Shown here: positions 11,234 to 23,194 of the stretch, one piece after another
Layout: the number at the start of each line of letters is the position of its first letter
Numbering within the stretch: position 1 is the stretch's first letter
Source of the DNA: Collybiopsis luxurians FD-317 M1
Lineage: Eukaryota; Basidiomycota; Agaricomycetes; Agaricales; Omphalotaceae
NCBI GenBank assembly: GCA_000827265.1
Contig: KN834791.1
Coordinates: 345,445-409,444, forward strand
Length of the DNA: 64,000 nt
Reading direction: 5' to 3'
Made by a program: the position numbers and the translations under genes
Notes under the pieces: generated by a model
What the model was told of the DNA's origin: nothing
The model's database searches: none
The model's input: only the letters and a program-made list of their open reading frames with translations

Positions 11234-13929
11234 TCAAAACGCAGCCTGTGCCTTCGCTCTTTCTGCAAATGATCCTCTCGGTTCCCATTCCGGTTTGTGA
11301 ATTTCTTCCAGCTTTGCTGAATCAGACTCGGGCTCGGGAGCACCCCATGCCCCGCCGCCTGGAGTTTCAATCAGAAGCTTATCGCCCTTTCCCATCCACA
11401 CAGTTGCTTTGCCGCCGATGTTGATACTTCTTGTACTCTGGCCATTTTCAAGATCTCCGTCCTCCTCCCGGAGTTGTTTGATCCACGTGTTTCGCCCAAG
11501 TCCACCAGGTCCGCCTCCCTCCATGCCGTAAGGCTGTCTTGTGCGCCTCTGTATTGAGTTACAGTAGGAATAAAGCAAAGCGTGAGTACAGTACAGCTAA
11601 ACAAGAATCTGATAGAAAGGCGAAGGAAAGGAAATACGAGCAGAGCGGAAGAAAAAAGCGAGCCGAAACAATGGGCCATGTACTTACCTCACTCAAAATT
11701 GATACTTGCATTCCTTCAAGAAATTCCAACTCCCTAACCACTCCTTCCCCTCCACGCCACTTTCCCTTCCCACCAGAATCAGTCCGAAGCCCAAACCGAT
11801 GCAACATTACCGGGTACCGCCGTTCGAGAATTTCAACGTCGCCTATACGAGTATTGGTAATATGCGTATGGACGCCAGAAGTACCGTGCCAGGAGGGTCC
11901 GGCACCTGAACCACCTGCGATGGTCTGGATATCAAAGCTTCAGTAATGAAGTACAGAGCTGTAAAAATTGATAAGCCTCACTTCGTAGTAACCCCATCCT
12001 GCAATTGCTTTGCCATCCTCGCCCTTCCCGCCGGCACCAAACGTCAGATTACTATTAGAAGGTATCAGTGATTATGATGGGCGTGATATTACAATATTGA
12101 ACAGCAAAGGAAAGATATCGGGGCCGAGTGATGGGAAGGCCAAGGAAACATATGTACGAGCAATGGCTACATGCCGCCAAAGTAAAGAACTTGGGAAAAA
12201 TGCCCATGAAAACTCACTTCGTACATCCTTGGCTAGCAGCAGCAGCATTGAAAGCTTTAAGCACTACATCTACGATTCGTTGAGACGTCAGAACATTTCC
12301 ACCACACACGGCCGCAGTCTTGGAAGGCGAAAGGAGAGATTTTGGAGGAATTCGTACTAAAGACGAAGTTGAAAAATCAGTTGAGTAAAAGAAAAAAACA
12401 AATCAAAATTCATAAAGGTCTGAAGAGTTGATGAAAAGGTAGAAAGCCCGAATGAGATCGCATCCCGCGAGCGAATGAACCGGATCGAAAAGAAAAGATT
12501 GAGCATGTTGTATTTTCGATACTCACCATCAAGCGGCACAAGGCATCCTGCATTCAGCGGTATATCCAAATCAAGCATCGACCTCATGCAATAGATTACC
12601 GCGGAATGAACCACAGATATGGGCGCATTGAGGTTTCCTCGCATCTCCCATCCTGTACCTTCAAAATTCAAAACAGCCGAGCCTTCGGCAGGGTTAATGG
12701 TAACTTTTAGTTGTATCTTTGTGTTAAACCAAGCGATTAAGGATTCCCGACATGCGAGATGATAATTAATCCAGGTTTAGTCGTGGCGTTGAGATTAATA
12801 GACAATAGACAGACGGTGAGCAAAAGTATAGACAACAGGGACCAAACCACAACGATCAAAACATGAAACATCGGCGACAAAGATGTATGGACTTACAGGA
12901 GAACCATCATCTAGATAATCGACAGCGGACAGTTCATTTGTGCCAGCCCGGTTCACAACATCTCGTAGGAGATTCCGCACTGACATCTCTGCGTTTGATC
13001 TGATATGATACATGTATTCCTGCACGGTCTCTAAACCATAATCGTCGACAACTGCAAGAATGCATCATCAAGAGAGCACAGGATGACGGAGTTGGAAGTA
13101 ACGTACTGGCATGAATCAGCTGGATGCCCTTGTGATTAGCAGCAATTTGCTAATGGATACCAGAATGAGAATGTCAATTGTTTTTCAGGAAAGAACACCT
13201 TACCGCTTTCAAATCGCTTTCTACATCTCTGATGTTTCTGCAGCCGGAGCTCCCTGGGTACTTGCTTGGTTGCTCAATCATGTACTCGAGTAAACCGTCT
13301 CGATCGAAGACACCATTGTTCACAATTTTGAAGCTGACGATCTCTGCTCCTTCCTCAAAGATGTTCACCGATGTGGGAGGCATAGAGCCAGGAAGTATTC
13401 CTCCAATATCCGCGTGATGTCCTCTTGAAGCGGTGAAGAAGATTATTTCCTTGGTGGTGGAATCGAACACGGGAGTGATAATTGTGATATCTGGAAGGTG
13501 GCTGAAACACCAGGGGAAAACAATGAGTAAAATCAGCGCCTGGGAGAAAGCGATTAACCTACGATCCCCCTGCCTGAGGTGAATTCGTCATAAGAACGTC
13601 TCCTTCCTTTAGTTCCTTGCCATACAGCTTCATCTGGTACTTGACGGCACTACGTGTAGGTAACATTGATGAGTATACCAGTCGAGACCGAAATGTACAA
13701 CACACAAGCTCATCGAACCGAGATGAATCGGAATAAAAGGTGCATTTGCTACCAGATCACCATCCGGAGCGAATAGCGCACATGAGAAATCCAACCGCTC
13801 TTTGATATTGGTACTAATCGAGGTCTGCTGCAGCGATCTGCCCATGGCCTCTGCTACACTCATGAAGCGATTTGCAAACAGAGTAAGGAGAATAGGATCA
13901 GGGCCATTGGAACTTGGTTTTGAAGACAT
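11234..13929 (-). CDS. Hydantoinase B / 5-oxoprolinase C-terminal-half protein
   Basis: Ten exons (13929-13706, 13649-13563, 13501-13204, 13149-13107, 13051-12897, 12716-12527, 12356-12218, 12051-11982, 11924-11688, 11548-11234) sum to 1758 nt, giving 585 aa. The whole length matches Hyu[21 protein letters not shown] at the start, [82 protein letters not shown], and [12 protein letters not shown] near the end. In the common eukaryotic 5-oxoprolinase, HyuA and HyuB are fused in a chain of about 1280 aa that hydrolyses 5-oxoproline with ATP in the gamma-glutamyl cycle. Here only the HyuB half is present, and the 1.7 kb upstream has no HyuA homology. It could be a genuine stand-alone HyuB working with a separate HyuA, or a split relic; the intact frame favours a functional gene. 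Confidence 0.93.
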
Positions 13930-15686
13930 AGCAGAGGATTTCGCTAAGAGAAGAAAATCGAGTTGTTATAGAAGATGGATTTCCGAAGCAGTTCCGAACC
14001 CTTCGTTCCTTGATAATTCCGAAGACTTTCGGAATTCAGAGTTCAGAGTTTTAGTAGGAATCTGGTGGCCGTATAGCTGTGATATTCTACACTGAAGTTG
14101 CTAACACTGAACAAAGCTCGAGGTGACGGTGACGGTAACGTCAAGAGACTGTCTGCGGGGCAGGATGAGGAATAAATTAATGACGTCGGACAGCGCCAAA
14201 TAGCAAGCGCCTGCGAAGCCCAATACTAATTGCTTTTCCAAAGAAAAAAGTCTCTTTTACTGCAATCTCCGAAATTTTGTTCAGTACTTCGGAACAGTAG
14301 GATCAGACAGCGTCCTTCCTCAATGAACCCAATGGGGATGCAGCCTTGGCGTGGGTTTCGATGCTTATTCTCCACCTATCCACATCTACCCCACACCTAC
14401 CCGAACGACTTTATCCACAGCTGATGACATACACCGATATATCTTCAACTTACAGCACGGACCAAATGCGGGTTTACTGACTTACCTTGGCGGCATCTCG
14501 CCTGTTCCGACTGTTATCACTGTTGTAAAGAGATGCTGACCTCCCTCAATCTCCATATTTTTCCGACCGAGGCCTCTTCTGGAGCGCGGAGGTTCCTTTG
14601 CTTCTCTGATGGTTTCTGATGTCCTGGTATATCTTCCACCAGGCCCCGTTCATTTATCCACATACCTTCTGGGAGTGGAACCTGGGCGTCCTTATCATTC
14701 AACATAGAAGTCGCGAACGCCAATCGAGAGGCTTCTGATCTAGGTACTCAGATTTATCCTTGGTTTTCGGTGTCAACGGCATATGAACGCCTAGTCGAAA
14801 ACGCGCAGAAGATAAATGAACATATTCGAAATCATCTCAGGACTTGATGAATTCGGATGCTTTTCGATCTGCTGACGGCCTTTTTGTGAAACTTGAGCGA
14901 CGAACAAGAGCGAACAGGTTAACGAAAAAAAATAGAAAGAATATCAGATTGATTAACATTATGTGGAAGCCTTTCCTAAGCCACATCATTGAACTGAGTT
15001 TACTTGGTATTCATTTTTTTCGGTCCCACAAGTTTGCAAAACAGAGAGATACGGTCGCATTCAGTGTACGTTATTGCGCGTCACCCTAACTGCGATCTAT
15101 CCTCTGATTGAACATATAAATGCGCATCCATATTAGTTGGGACAAGTTCAATCACTCCGAGCCTGATTGAAACTAACCTGTAAACTCACCAGCTCGCGGT
15201 TCGGAGGAGGAATGATCGGCTAGGATTACACTAAAGATATGACGGAAATGGGTTGCATTGCCTACGTTTGAATTTTGATGCATTTGCTCCTAGTATTCTC
15301 CCGAACAAAAATGTTTCGCGCAAGTACGGTATCTTCTGCAGAGCGGTATCTCTGCCCCTTGATGATCGACCTACCAGGTTATCCTCAAATGACCGCTTTT
15401 CGACTCAAGTGGCATATATCCAGGTCTGAGTAACTGTTTCTATTCTCAGGAACCTATCATACACTGCTGGGAAGAAGCGGAATTCTTCTGCATCACTAGA
15501 GAAAGCAGATCACGAAAGTATAGCCGAACAGTATATTTGGTCCTTTCAAGATATATTTACTTTCTATCCACACAGTATAATTTATGGGAAGCTACTTGAG
15601 AAAAAAAAAAACCTCTACCCGATTGTAACGCAAGTTTTTATCTAAAAGAATTACGAAAATATCGAAAGAAAAGGAACGAACGTGAA
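13930..15686. other. Intergenic region with a possible small minus-strand gene
   Basis: A short coding-like segment lies on the minus strand at about 14782-14480. An ATG at 14782 opens MPLTPKTKDKSEYLDQKPL, and a later stretch reads GRKNMEIEGGQHLFTTVITV before a GT donor near 14490. I could not join these into a model and do not recognise the family. From 14.8 to 15.6 kb the sequence is AT-rich with no coding signal. Confidence 0.35.
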
Positions 15687-17597
15687 TTACAGCACGGCTT
15701 GTATATGTGGCATCTGCTGAGGCTCAGGGGAGGCATTGCCAGAGTATTTGATGAGCGATGCGACGTAGATCTTCCAGGCGGCATCAGATACGATTGGAGC
15801 AGAGACATAATCTTTAATACGAAGTGCATCAAGGTATGCTTCCAGGTCGGGCAGAGCGGCTGTGACCGCAGCATCTTCCCGATGACGTTGAGCCATGCGG
15901 TTCAACCCAGCATTTTCGGAATACCAAGCTGGATCTTGACGAATGACAGAACACTCGTACATGTCGAGTATAGGTTGAGGTAGATTGGCGTCTTGAGCGG
16001 CGGCATAAGCCATAGCATGTCCGATTGCCTCAATGACTGGCTGAGATTGAGGCAGAATAAGGGAGTTAAAGCCTGTGCTACGATGGTCTTTGAGAGTACG
16101 AAGGAGTTCTTTGTTCTCGTTTAGAAGCCCTGCTGCATGATCGGCCAAAAGGGAGCTACTGGCTGCAGGCATCGGGACAATGTAGCGTTCGAGCAGTAAC
16201 TCCGAGAATAATCGAATGCAGAGAGTCAGAATATCTCCCTCTGCAATAATAACACCTTTGCCATCGTTCTATTGAGAATTGTAAGCAATGGTAGTATTAT
16301 TTCAAAGCATAAACCTGCCTCAATCTTCGCCATATAGTTATGTTCGAACGTTCCTTGGGCTCCACATCGCTCCGCCATTTCTGGCACACAGCGCTGGAAG
16401 TGCCTGCAAACGGTGGCCTTCACGATCACTGACATGGCATGCCTGACACGGTGATCTGTGGTGTCTGCCAACGCGTACTTGACTGACCGAGGGAACCAGT
16501 TGTCCATGACCATAGCCACAGCCGTGGCATTGAGCACAGGCCATTGCTGAGTACGGAAGGAAATGATCGGCGTGTTGAAATTTTTGCCAACGATGGATCG
16601 ATGCATGGAGTAACTCCCTCCAATGTAGGCAGTAGCCTTCAAAGCAGAAATCCATGGCGCAGGCACTGCCATTGTTCCCAATTGGATTCTCCAGACCTAT
16701 GGTGAGCCAAGGCCGCAATCAGTAAAACGCCGAGATGAGCGAGAGCATCACAAACCTCATCCCACCATGCCTCCAGAGGTCTTTCAGGGCGTGCGAAATC
16801 AGTAATATCTGACGCTACCAGTGCTGTAGGAGGTAACTGAACGTTGTCAAACTGTGTGATGGAGAAATCTAAGGGATTCGTCCCGCTGCGGGTAGGCAGT
16901 CGTATGCTATACACCCCGCGATACATCTCGTGCTCGTTGCATATCGGCACGATGAAGAAACGGGCACCCCGGTCTTCACCGTCAACGATCAATTTGGCGT
17001 TCACTAAAGCAACCTTCGGTATGCCAAACGCAGGTGTAGAAGCTGGCATGAATCTAGTTCAAGGTAGTGTCAGATCTAGACGAGCGTTGAATCTTTAAAC
17101 TCGACCTACTTCGTGGCCTCTTCGCGAGGAGTATGGAGGACGAATCCATAACGATTCTTCGTGGCAGTGGTTTCGATATTGAAAGCATCCAAACCATGAC
17201 CACGCTCGGTAAGCAAATATATACCCACTGTATCGAACCTTAGAAGTTTATCGACGAGCAGTCGCAAGTCGGGTCTGCTCTTCAAATGCCGGGAAAGGGT
17301 GCCGATAGTAAGGCCGACATGGGCTGCGAGAATGGTAAACATTGCGATATCCAACGAGCAGATTGGATCAGTCATCATTTCCCAAAACTTTGGGGAGCAA
17401 AGCTCAACATCGGAAGCAGTTAGACCTTAATGGTGAGCGATTGAGCTGGCAAAGAAAAGTGAACGAAGTGAACACTGACGATATGTTCGTACAACTAGTC
17501 TAGCACGTTGGTATGCTAAGGAAACGCTTTCATCCTTTGAGAGATGTTCGTTTCTAACCTTGAATAGAGGGTGCTCGTATAATTTATTGGAAGACAT
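15687..17597 (-). CDS. Acyl-CoA oxidase/dehydrogenase-like flavoprotein
   Basis: The start is the ATG at 17597 (MSSNKLYEHPLFKVRNEHLS). An intron at the end of exon 1 leads into LTASDVELCSPKFWEMMTD. Further exons carry TDPICSLDIAMFTILAAHVG, IYLLTERGHGLDAFNIET (the flavin-contacting stretch of the acyl-CoA oxidase middle domain), RFFIVPICNEHEMYRGV, then the helical C-terminal domain (SYSMHRSIVG, VRHAMSVIVKATVCRHFQ, AQGTFEHNYMAKIEA) and the stop at 15687. Family members transfer electrons from acyl-CoA to FAD, with peroxisomal oxidases passing them to oxygen in beta-oxidation. The C-terminus ends QAVL, so no PTS1 peroxisomal signal is visible. At least one C-terminal splice (about 16320-16170) is inferred. 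The gene resembles the divergent acyl-CoA oxidases that are multicopy in mushrooms. Confidence 0.85.
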
Positions 17598-20580
17598 GTT
17601 GAGAGCGAGGAGACTGAAAAATGCCTAGAATTCCATCCTTCTTTTTATGAGCGGCAACTGTAGAGCACAAATCAGGTCGACATCAGCTTCTATTACAATC
17701 ACAATGATTTGAAAATGAATCAAAAGAGTGGCCCGGGATTAACAATGATCTGGAAGTGAAGCTCCTGCTTATCCACGAGATCGTTGAGGCTAGATCTGCG
17801 AACAGATTGATTGTTGGATTATTGATTGACTTAGATCGGTTTGGTAGGTTCACAAGGATGTATTGACGCAACATCCTGCCAGATACGGCTTGAAAACCAC
17901 GCTATCAGAAGTATTTAGCAACAAGCGGCTTGTTGAAGTGGATGATGAAGTGCAAACAGGCACATGTGAGCGACTCATCTAACAAAATGAAAGAACTCAT
18001 GGCCGTTTTCTTCGGAATGTGTGAGAACATTTATATAGAGGAAAATTGTAAACGCTGGATAAGGGTCTTAGCAAGATGGTAATTCATCCGGGTCATCTTG
18101 AAAAAGAAGTACACTTATACGAACACTTTACTTGGCTGATGATATAAGTATCGCGGACATGAAATTTCTCCCATCCTTTGTCGCTGAAAAAACTCTATTT
18201 AAGTCGACCAAGGGGGCATGCAAGAATCTGAATCTTTGAGCCTGGACTCCAACATAAGTTATGTCGAGAGTCACATCAAGGACGGCCCGCTCTATGATGC
18301 TTATGCATAGGTGGCTATGGATCAGACAGAAGTCTTCACGAGAACTTCAAGGCCATCGCAGCGATCCGGTGGTGGCATCGGATCCACCGAGAGCTGATTG
18401 TAAAATGCAACAGCTTGTTTCACGTCGTCTCCGACAGAAAGCACCTGAAATTTGAACGGGTGGGGACGGCGTCGGCTGAATAGTCTACGGCAAGGACGCT
18501 GAGAATAGTAGGAGGCCAGCATCCATTGTAACGTCTTGGAGGCGTGCCCGAGTTTCAGAGATACCTGGATTTCATCTGTGGTTGAACATGCAAACGCGGA
18601 GGTTCAATGTGGAGGCACATATCTGGGTAAAACGCGGGTAATTTATGTTGTTCTGATCAAATGGGTGGCTAACAGGCAGCGTTAACGATGCAATGTTTTT
18701 GACAGTGTCCTCGAGGACATTCAACAACGTTTCCTTGGAGGGTAAAATCATACGGCGTGTTCTATTGAAATGACTAAGGACGTACAGCTATACAACCGTA
18801 CAAGCTCTTAGCTGCGACGTCGACCTTGTTGAATTCCGACATTGAATTTCGGACAATGACGCGAACGTATGGGCATAGAAATGACTCTTGAGACATGATC
18901 CGTTACGACGGTCGCAAGCGTGCGCTATAGGCACAGGCCAGGTTTTTGAAAAAGCGGCCTTATGCGATACTTAGGCAGGACGTCAAAATCTCGGCTCAGC
19001 TTGAAGAGTCAGTCTGAAGGAAGGTTGTCCTGGTACCGAAGATATATCAGAGTAGACGCCCATCTGCCCCGACCGCGACCTGTGTTCACTACGCTGCAGC
19101 TTGCAAGCCTTCTCTTTATTTTGTCGGCATTTTTTTTTTTCGCCACAGTTGATGCTTTGAAGCTTTGAGAGATCGAAAGGTAATATGGTACGAATTCGGA
19201 AGTCTGCCACGTGTAATGCTCTGTCTCAGCTCTCCTACCCCCATGCCAAGTTATTTCCTTCGACTCTGAATTATATTTTCCAATCCACCACTATTGTTGC
19301 CCACCCGCACGTGGCCTGAGCTCTGGCTAAAACCCATTGGGGCCCAACCTCGCCTGTAGGATTTCCCTCCATTGTTTTGGGATCGGCGCTGCTAGTGGTG
19401 ACCGGTGATCACTGGTACTCCGTATTCTATCTTTCTTCCCTCAAAAACACAGTCAAAACTCTGTTCTGTCTATCTAACTCTCGTTTGACCATTCTCATCT
19501 TTATCTCTTGACTTGTGTCCAAAATTGAGACGAATGTCATGCCGGTACTCCAAAAAGTAGGCTTTGATTGTTCGATGCGCTCTTGCGTCAGAACTGTCGT
19601 GTTTAGGTGGGTAACTCTGCGTGTCGAACTGCTATGTAATTGAACACTACAGACTACAGTTTGGCAGAATTTAGCGGCCTCCAAATCCGATCAATGTCGT
19701 AGAAAACCTTGTTTCCATGCATCTCCTCTTGCAATTGCTCGTAACACTGCATCCTGTGCAGGCAAGGTAATATTTTATTCGAGACATACTGTACATTCGC
19801 CTTCCGCACATTGAAGGTTGCCGCTCAGAATGGGCTGTCCTATATATAAGCGTCAATATGGTTTTGAATCCTTGAAAATTCTAGACCTGCTATGCCTCCT
19901 TGGCTCGGGTAACATTCGTGATACCTTCGTGCATTGGACCTTCTTTCCCGCCATGCTCAGATGTACCTGAAGCTCTGATTGTACCTTGACCCTTCTGCGC
20001 AGAGCACTGAGGATTCTGGTAAGGTAAGTCTTGCAGACTGTACTAGAACACGATGAACTGGGATGCCATCAACCCAATTCCATTACCTTTCACAGCGCCC
20101 GGAATGAAAGCACGACACGGCGGTCGTCGGGATACCACCCCTAGTCAAGCTGCGGTGAAGTACTGATGTTTGTATGGCCATTCTAGACTCTCAGTTCAGT
20201 CTTACTCATCTTGCCTACTCGAGGCGTGACTTATACGCCTTTGGCAATCTTTTGCCGACCTCGCATGATTCTACGTACATACTGGCTTTCTCTGTCTCTC
20301 TTCAAAATTTTCGTGGATTTATGGGCGCAAGTATGTCAGTAGGACTAGATCTACACGAGCGCTTCCATTTTTGCCTTTACTTAACTATCCGACTCTGCAG
20401 TGTGTAGTGTGCACTCCAGTCCCACGTGTAGACTTGAATTCAGTCCGATGTTCACAGCCGAGTATGTCGTGGGACGGCGTTACTATCACCGAGCGAGTGA
20501 TGTCCATGGCTCAGTAACGATATATATGTACTGCTTGGCCCTGCTTGTCTATTTTTCCTTCCTTCGCGACCTCTTTCGAT
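17598..20580. other. Gene-poor region of about 3 kb
   Basis: I see no supported gene. Short open frames (for example 18322-18522 minus and 19427-19684 minus) have no start context, splice partners or recognisable motif. The right end (about 20.4-20.58 kb) is the upstream region of the monooxygenase gene. Confidence 0.5.
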
Positions 20581-22368
20581 ATGGCTGAGTTTCCTGCACA
20601 CCGAAAAGCCCTAGTATCCGCTCGACTTTCTATAGTAGGCGCAAACATTACGGGTTTGGCGGCTGCGTGTATACTACAAAGATCCGGGCATAAGGTAATA
20701 GTGTTCGAACAGGGGGATGGAAAGTTCAAAGTACGCAAGTCTTTGTCCGATTCTAAGTATAAGAACTTATTTCTCCTCAGAGTTCAGGAATTATACCGTA
20801 AGATTTGGGTCTATGCATTCTTGTAATCCCAACGTCTGATATTCCTTGCTCAAGTTCACCCCCAAACATGACGCGGGTGTTGAAACGATGGGGTCTTCAA
20901 CCGTATCTTGAGAAGTGTGCAGTTGCAGTAGACCAATTTCGCTTTCTAGAAGGTGAGTAGATTCCAGGTTTGGAGGAGCCTTTTCTGGATAACGAGTTAA
21001 CTAATTAGGCGATACCGGAGCCACCATCGGGATCTTGAAGCTTTTCGAAGAACTTCTTGAAGATTTAATGGCTGATTTTATGTTAATACAAGTAAGTTCA
21101 GAGCCTCGTTAGGTTGCTTTGTTACTTATTTTCACAGCATGGAGACCTCTTATCCATTCTCCAAGATTTAGCCATTCGAGAAGGAGTAGATATTCGATAC
21201 AACACTCCAGTCGCCAAACTTCAGCGTGTCCCAGTCGCGTGTATCTTGGAGGACGGCGAGTACATCTATTCCGATCTTGTCATCGGTGCAGATGGACCGA
21301 TAAGAAGTATCGCTCGAGATGCCGTTCTCCTCCGTCAGATTGAAGAGACCCCAACTCAGCAAATGTATTTCAATTGTTCAATCCCATTCGCCGACATGCA
21401 ATCAGACCCAGACCTGAAAGACATGTGCGAACAGATAGATGTGAGTACCTAGAATGATCCCTTACTGATCTTTGTAGGCTGAAGTAGGACTTTTCTCACA
21501 CAGTGGAATCTCTGGTTGGGGGAGGACTTTGTTGCCTACGGTGCAAGTATTGTATGCCATCTTTCACGGTCAAAGAAATTCGTTTGGTATCTTACTGGGT
21601 GATTCTAGCCCTCTCAGCAAGCATATTCACTCTCTATAACCCGTACGATGGAAGGGGATCTGGAAGATTTTCGAGGAAACTGGACCAAGTCATATCCCGT
21701 GGACGGTTTCGATCTTCGTTTAGAGCAATTTGAACCCCGGTAAATAATGTCTATTTTTTTCTGCTTCGCCATGTTCTTACAATTTGTTCAACTAAAGCAT
21801 TCAGAAACTATTAAAGCTGGCAGGCTCGTTCATTCCGACATCATGTGTCCACGTTGAGGAGCCAGAAAACTTGATATGCGATCTGGATAAAGTGATTTTG
21901 ATGGGTCAATCGGCACATCCTGCTCCTCCAGACGGAATGCATTCCACTGCAATGTGTATAGAGGATGTGGATGCGCTTGACTATCTTTTGACCCGCATAA
22001 AACATGTCGACGAGATTCCCCGTGTACTTTCTGCTCATGAGGAGCTTCGCATGGAACGCTGTACTAACGCTAGGGATTGGGAGTGGCGAAAACTGCGGAT
22101 GTTCACGCTCCTTCCTGGACCGGAACGGGACATGCGGGATGCAAAACTTCGTAGCATTACTGAAAGTGAAGACATGGAGGAGAAGGAGTATGCTTTCAAT
22201 GACATCTGGGGAGAGGAGGTGGATTTCTATGCTTACGATCCTGTGGAACAAGCGGACAATTGGTGGAGCATGTACGGTTCAGTGATTGCACGGACCCCTA
22301 CGGAGATGGTGTATGGGAGCCCTGCAGTAGACTTGCAGCTTTCTGCATTGAGTCTGGAATCAGATTGA
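20581..22368 (+). CDS. FAD-dependent monooxygenase (salicylate hydroxylase-like), one join uncertain
   Basis: The ATG at 20581 opens MAEFPAHRKALVSARLSIVG, leading into a Rossmann FAD-binding start (SIVGANITGLAAACILQRSG). Later exons give MTRVLKRWGLQPYLEKC, HGDLLSILQDLAIREGVDI, the DG motif SDLVIGADGPIRSIAR, NLWLGEDFVAYGASIVCHLS, then GDLEDFRGNWTKSYPVDGFD, LEQFEP, HVEEPENLICDLDKVILMGQ and WGEEVDFYAYDPVEQADNWW to the stop at 22368. The family uses NAD(P)H and FAD to hydroxylate aromatic or related small molecules. The first glycine-rich motif is GANITG rather than GAGIAG, and the second FAD motif reads MGQSAHPAPPDG in place of the canonical GDAAHP. The join around 21595-21655 does not keep frame with an ordinary intron: either a 36-nt intron (21586 to about 21621) or a frameshift is needed. 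Confidence 0.75.
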
Positions 22369-22860
22369 GGATATCTTTGTAGGCGCATTGTTTCTCCTTG
22401 CATTGTTATCTGCCCTCGTTACTTTACCCATTGTACATATATCACCTACACATATTTATCTATCTGCATTAATAGACGCAATAATTAAATTGCAGGCATA
22501 GACAAAAGATGGGAGTGTGGTAGTTGCACGCCGGGGGGGACAATATCGTTCTCTAAAGACCTATCGGTTCTGGTTGATATCCGGGATTCTGACGGTGATC
22601 TATCTAATACCCTTAAGTCAATGGCTGAATTATATCTCGCGCAATCGAAACTCCATCAGTGATCACTGCTCGCTTTGTTGAAACTCGAGTTCGGACCGAA
22701 AACGAGGGACGACTGTCAAGGATGTGTTCGCGATTGAATGGTCCGTTAAGTGCTACAATCGCGTAAAGAAAGATGTAAGCGGTATAAATGTTTAGCCGGA
22801 AACGCTTAATAGAGAGGCAGGTGGGCGAGAGAATGAGGCAGTATGCTTAGTGGATAAGGC

Positions 22861-22876
22861 GTTTAGGCGCCTAAAC
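22861..22876. repeat. Perfect 16-bp palindrome
   Basis: GTTTAGGCGCCTAAAC equals its own reverse complement. It follows the string TAGTGGATAAGGC, which resembles a tRNA A box, but no B box follows. It may be a protein-binding site or chance. Confidence 0.6.
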
Positions 22877-22961
22877 AAGCCACCCGGTATCTTATCTTAA
22901 TCTTATCTTGATCTTATCTAACTACACTCGCCCACCAAAGAACATTGCTACAAGACTTGCA

Positions 22962-23075
22962 TTACAAAACTGGGAGGGTCAGAGCGCCACTCTCTAGCTT
23001 GGAAGACGAAGCACCCCTTTCGACATGAACTATCATTAACATTCTTGGAAGGCAGCCGAGGGTCTCTTTAGCCCC
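22962..23075 (+). repeat. Direct repeat, left (decayed) copy
   Basis: This stretch starts with CATTACAAAACTGGGAG and contains GCCACTCTCTAGCTTGG, AGACGAAGCACCCCTT and GAGGGTCTCTTTA. It matches 24742-24905 in order. This copy is interrupted by stop codons and a deletion, whereas the right copy keeps an open frame. The two lie about 1.78 kb apart and bracket the unknown gene at 23195-24474. Confidence 0.7.
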
Positions 23076-23194
23076 CACTGTACACCGTTCCGAGCTGGCT
23101 GCTGCTGTCCCCATTCTTCCTCAGTCGAGACTCTTCTCCATCTATATATTCTAGCACAGAAAACAGAGAACGCGGTAATTAGTGAGTGCCCAAA

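Larger units (their letters stand above)
22369..23194. other. Intergenic region with palindrome and repeat copy
   Basis: This holds a perfect 16-bp palindrome at 22861-22876, a run of imperfect ATCTTATCTT repeats at about 22888-22922, and the left copy of a direct repeat at about 22962-23080. No gene is seen. Confidence 0.5.

Noticed and set aside
22840..22905. Possible tRNA-like A box (TAGTGGATAAGGC)
   Set aside because: No B box (GGTTCGA-type) follows and no cloverleaf can be drawn; the palindrome is better explained on its own.
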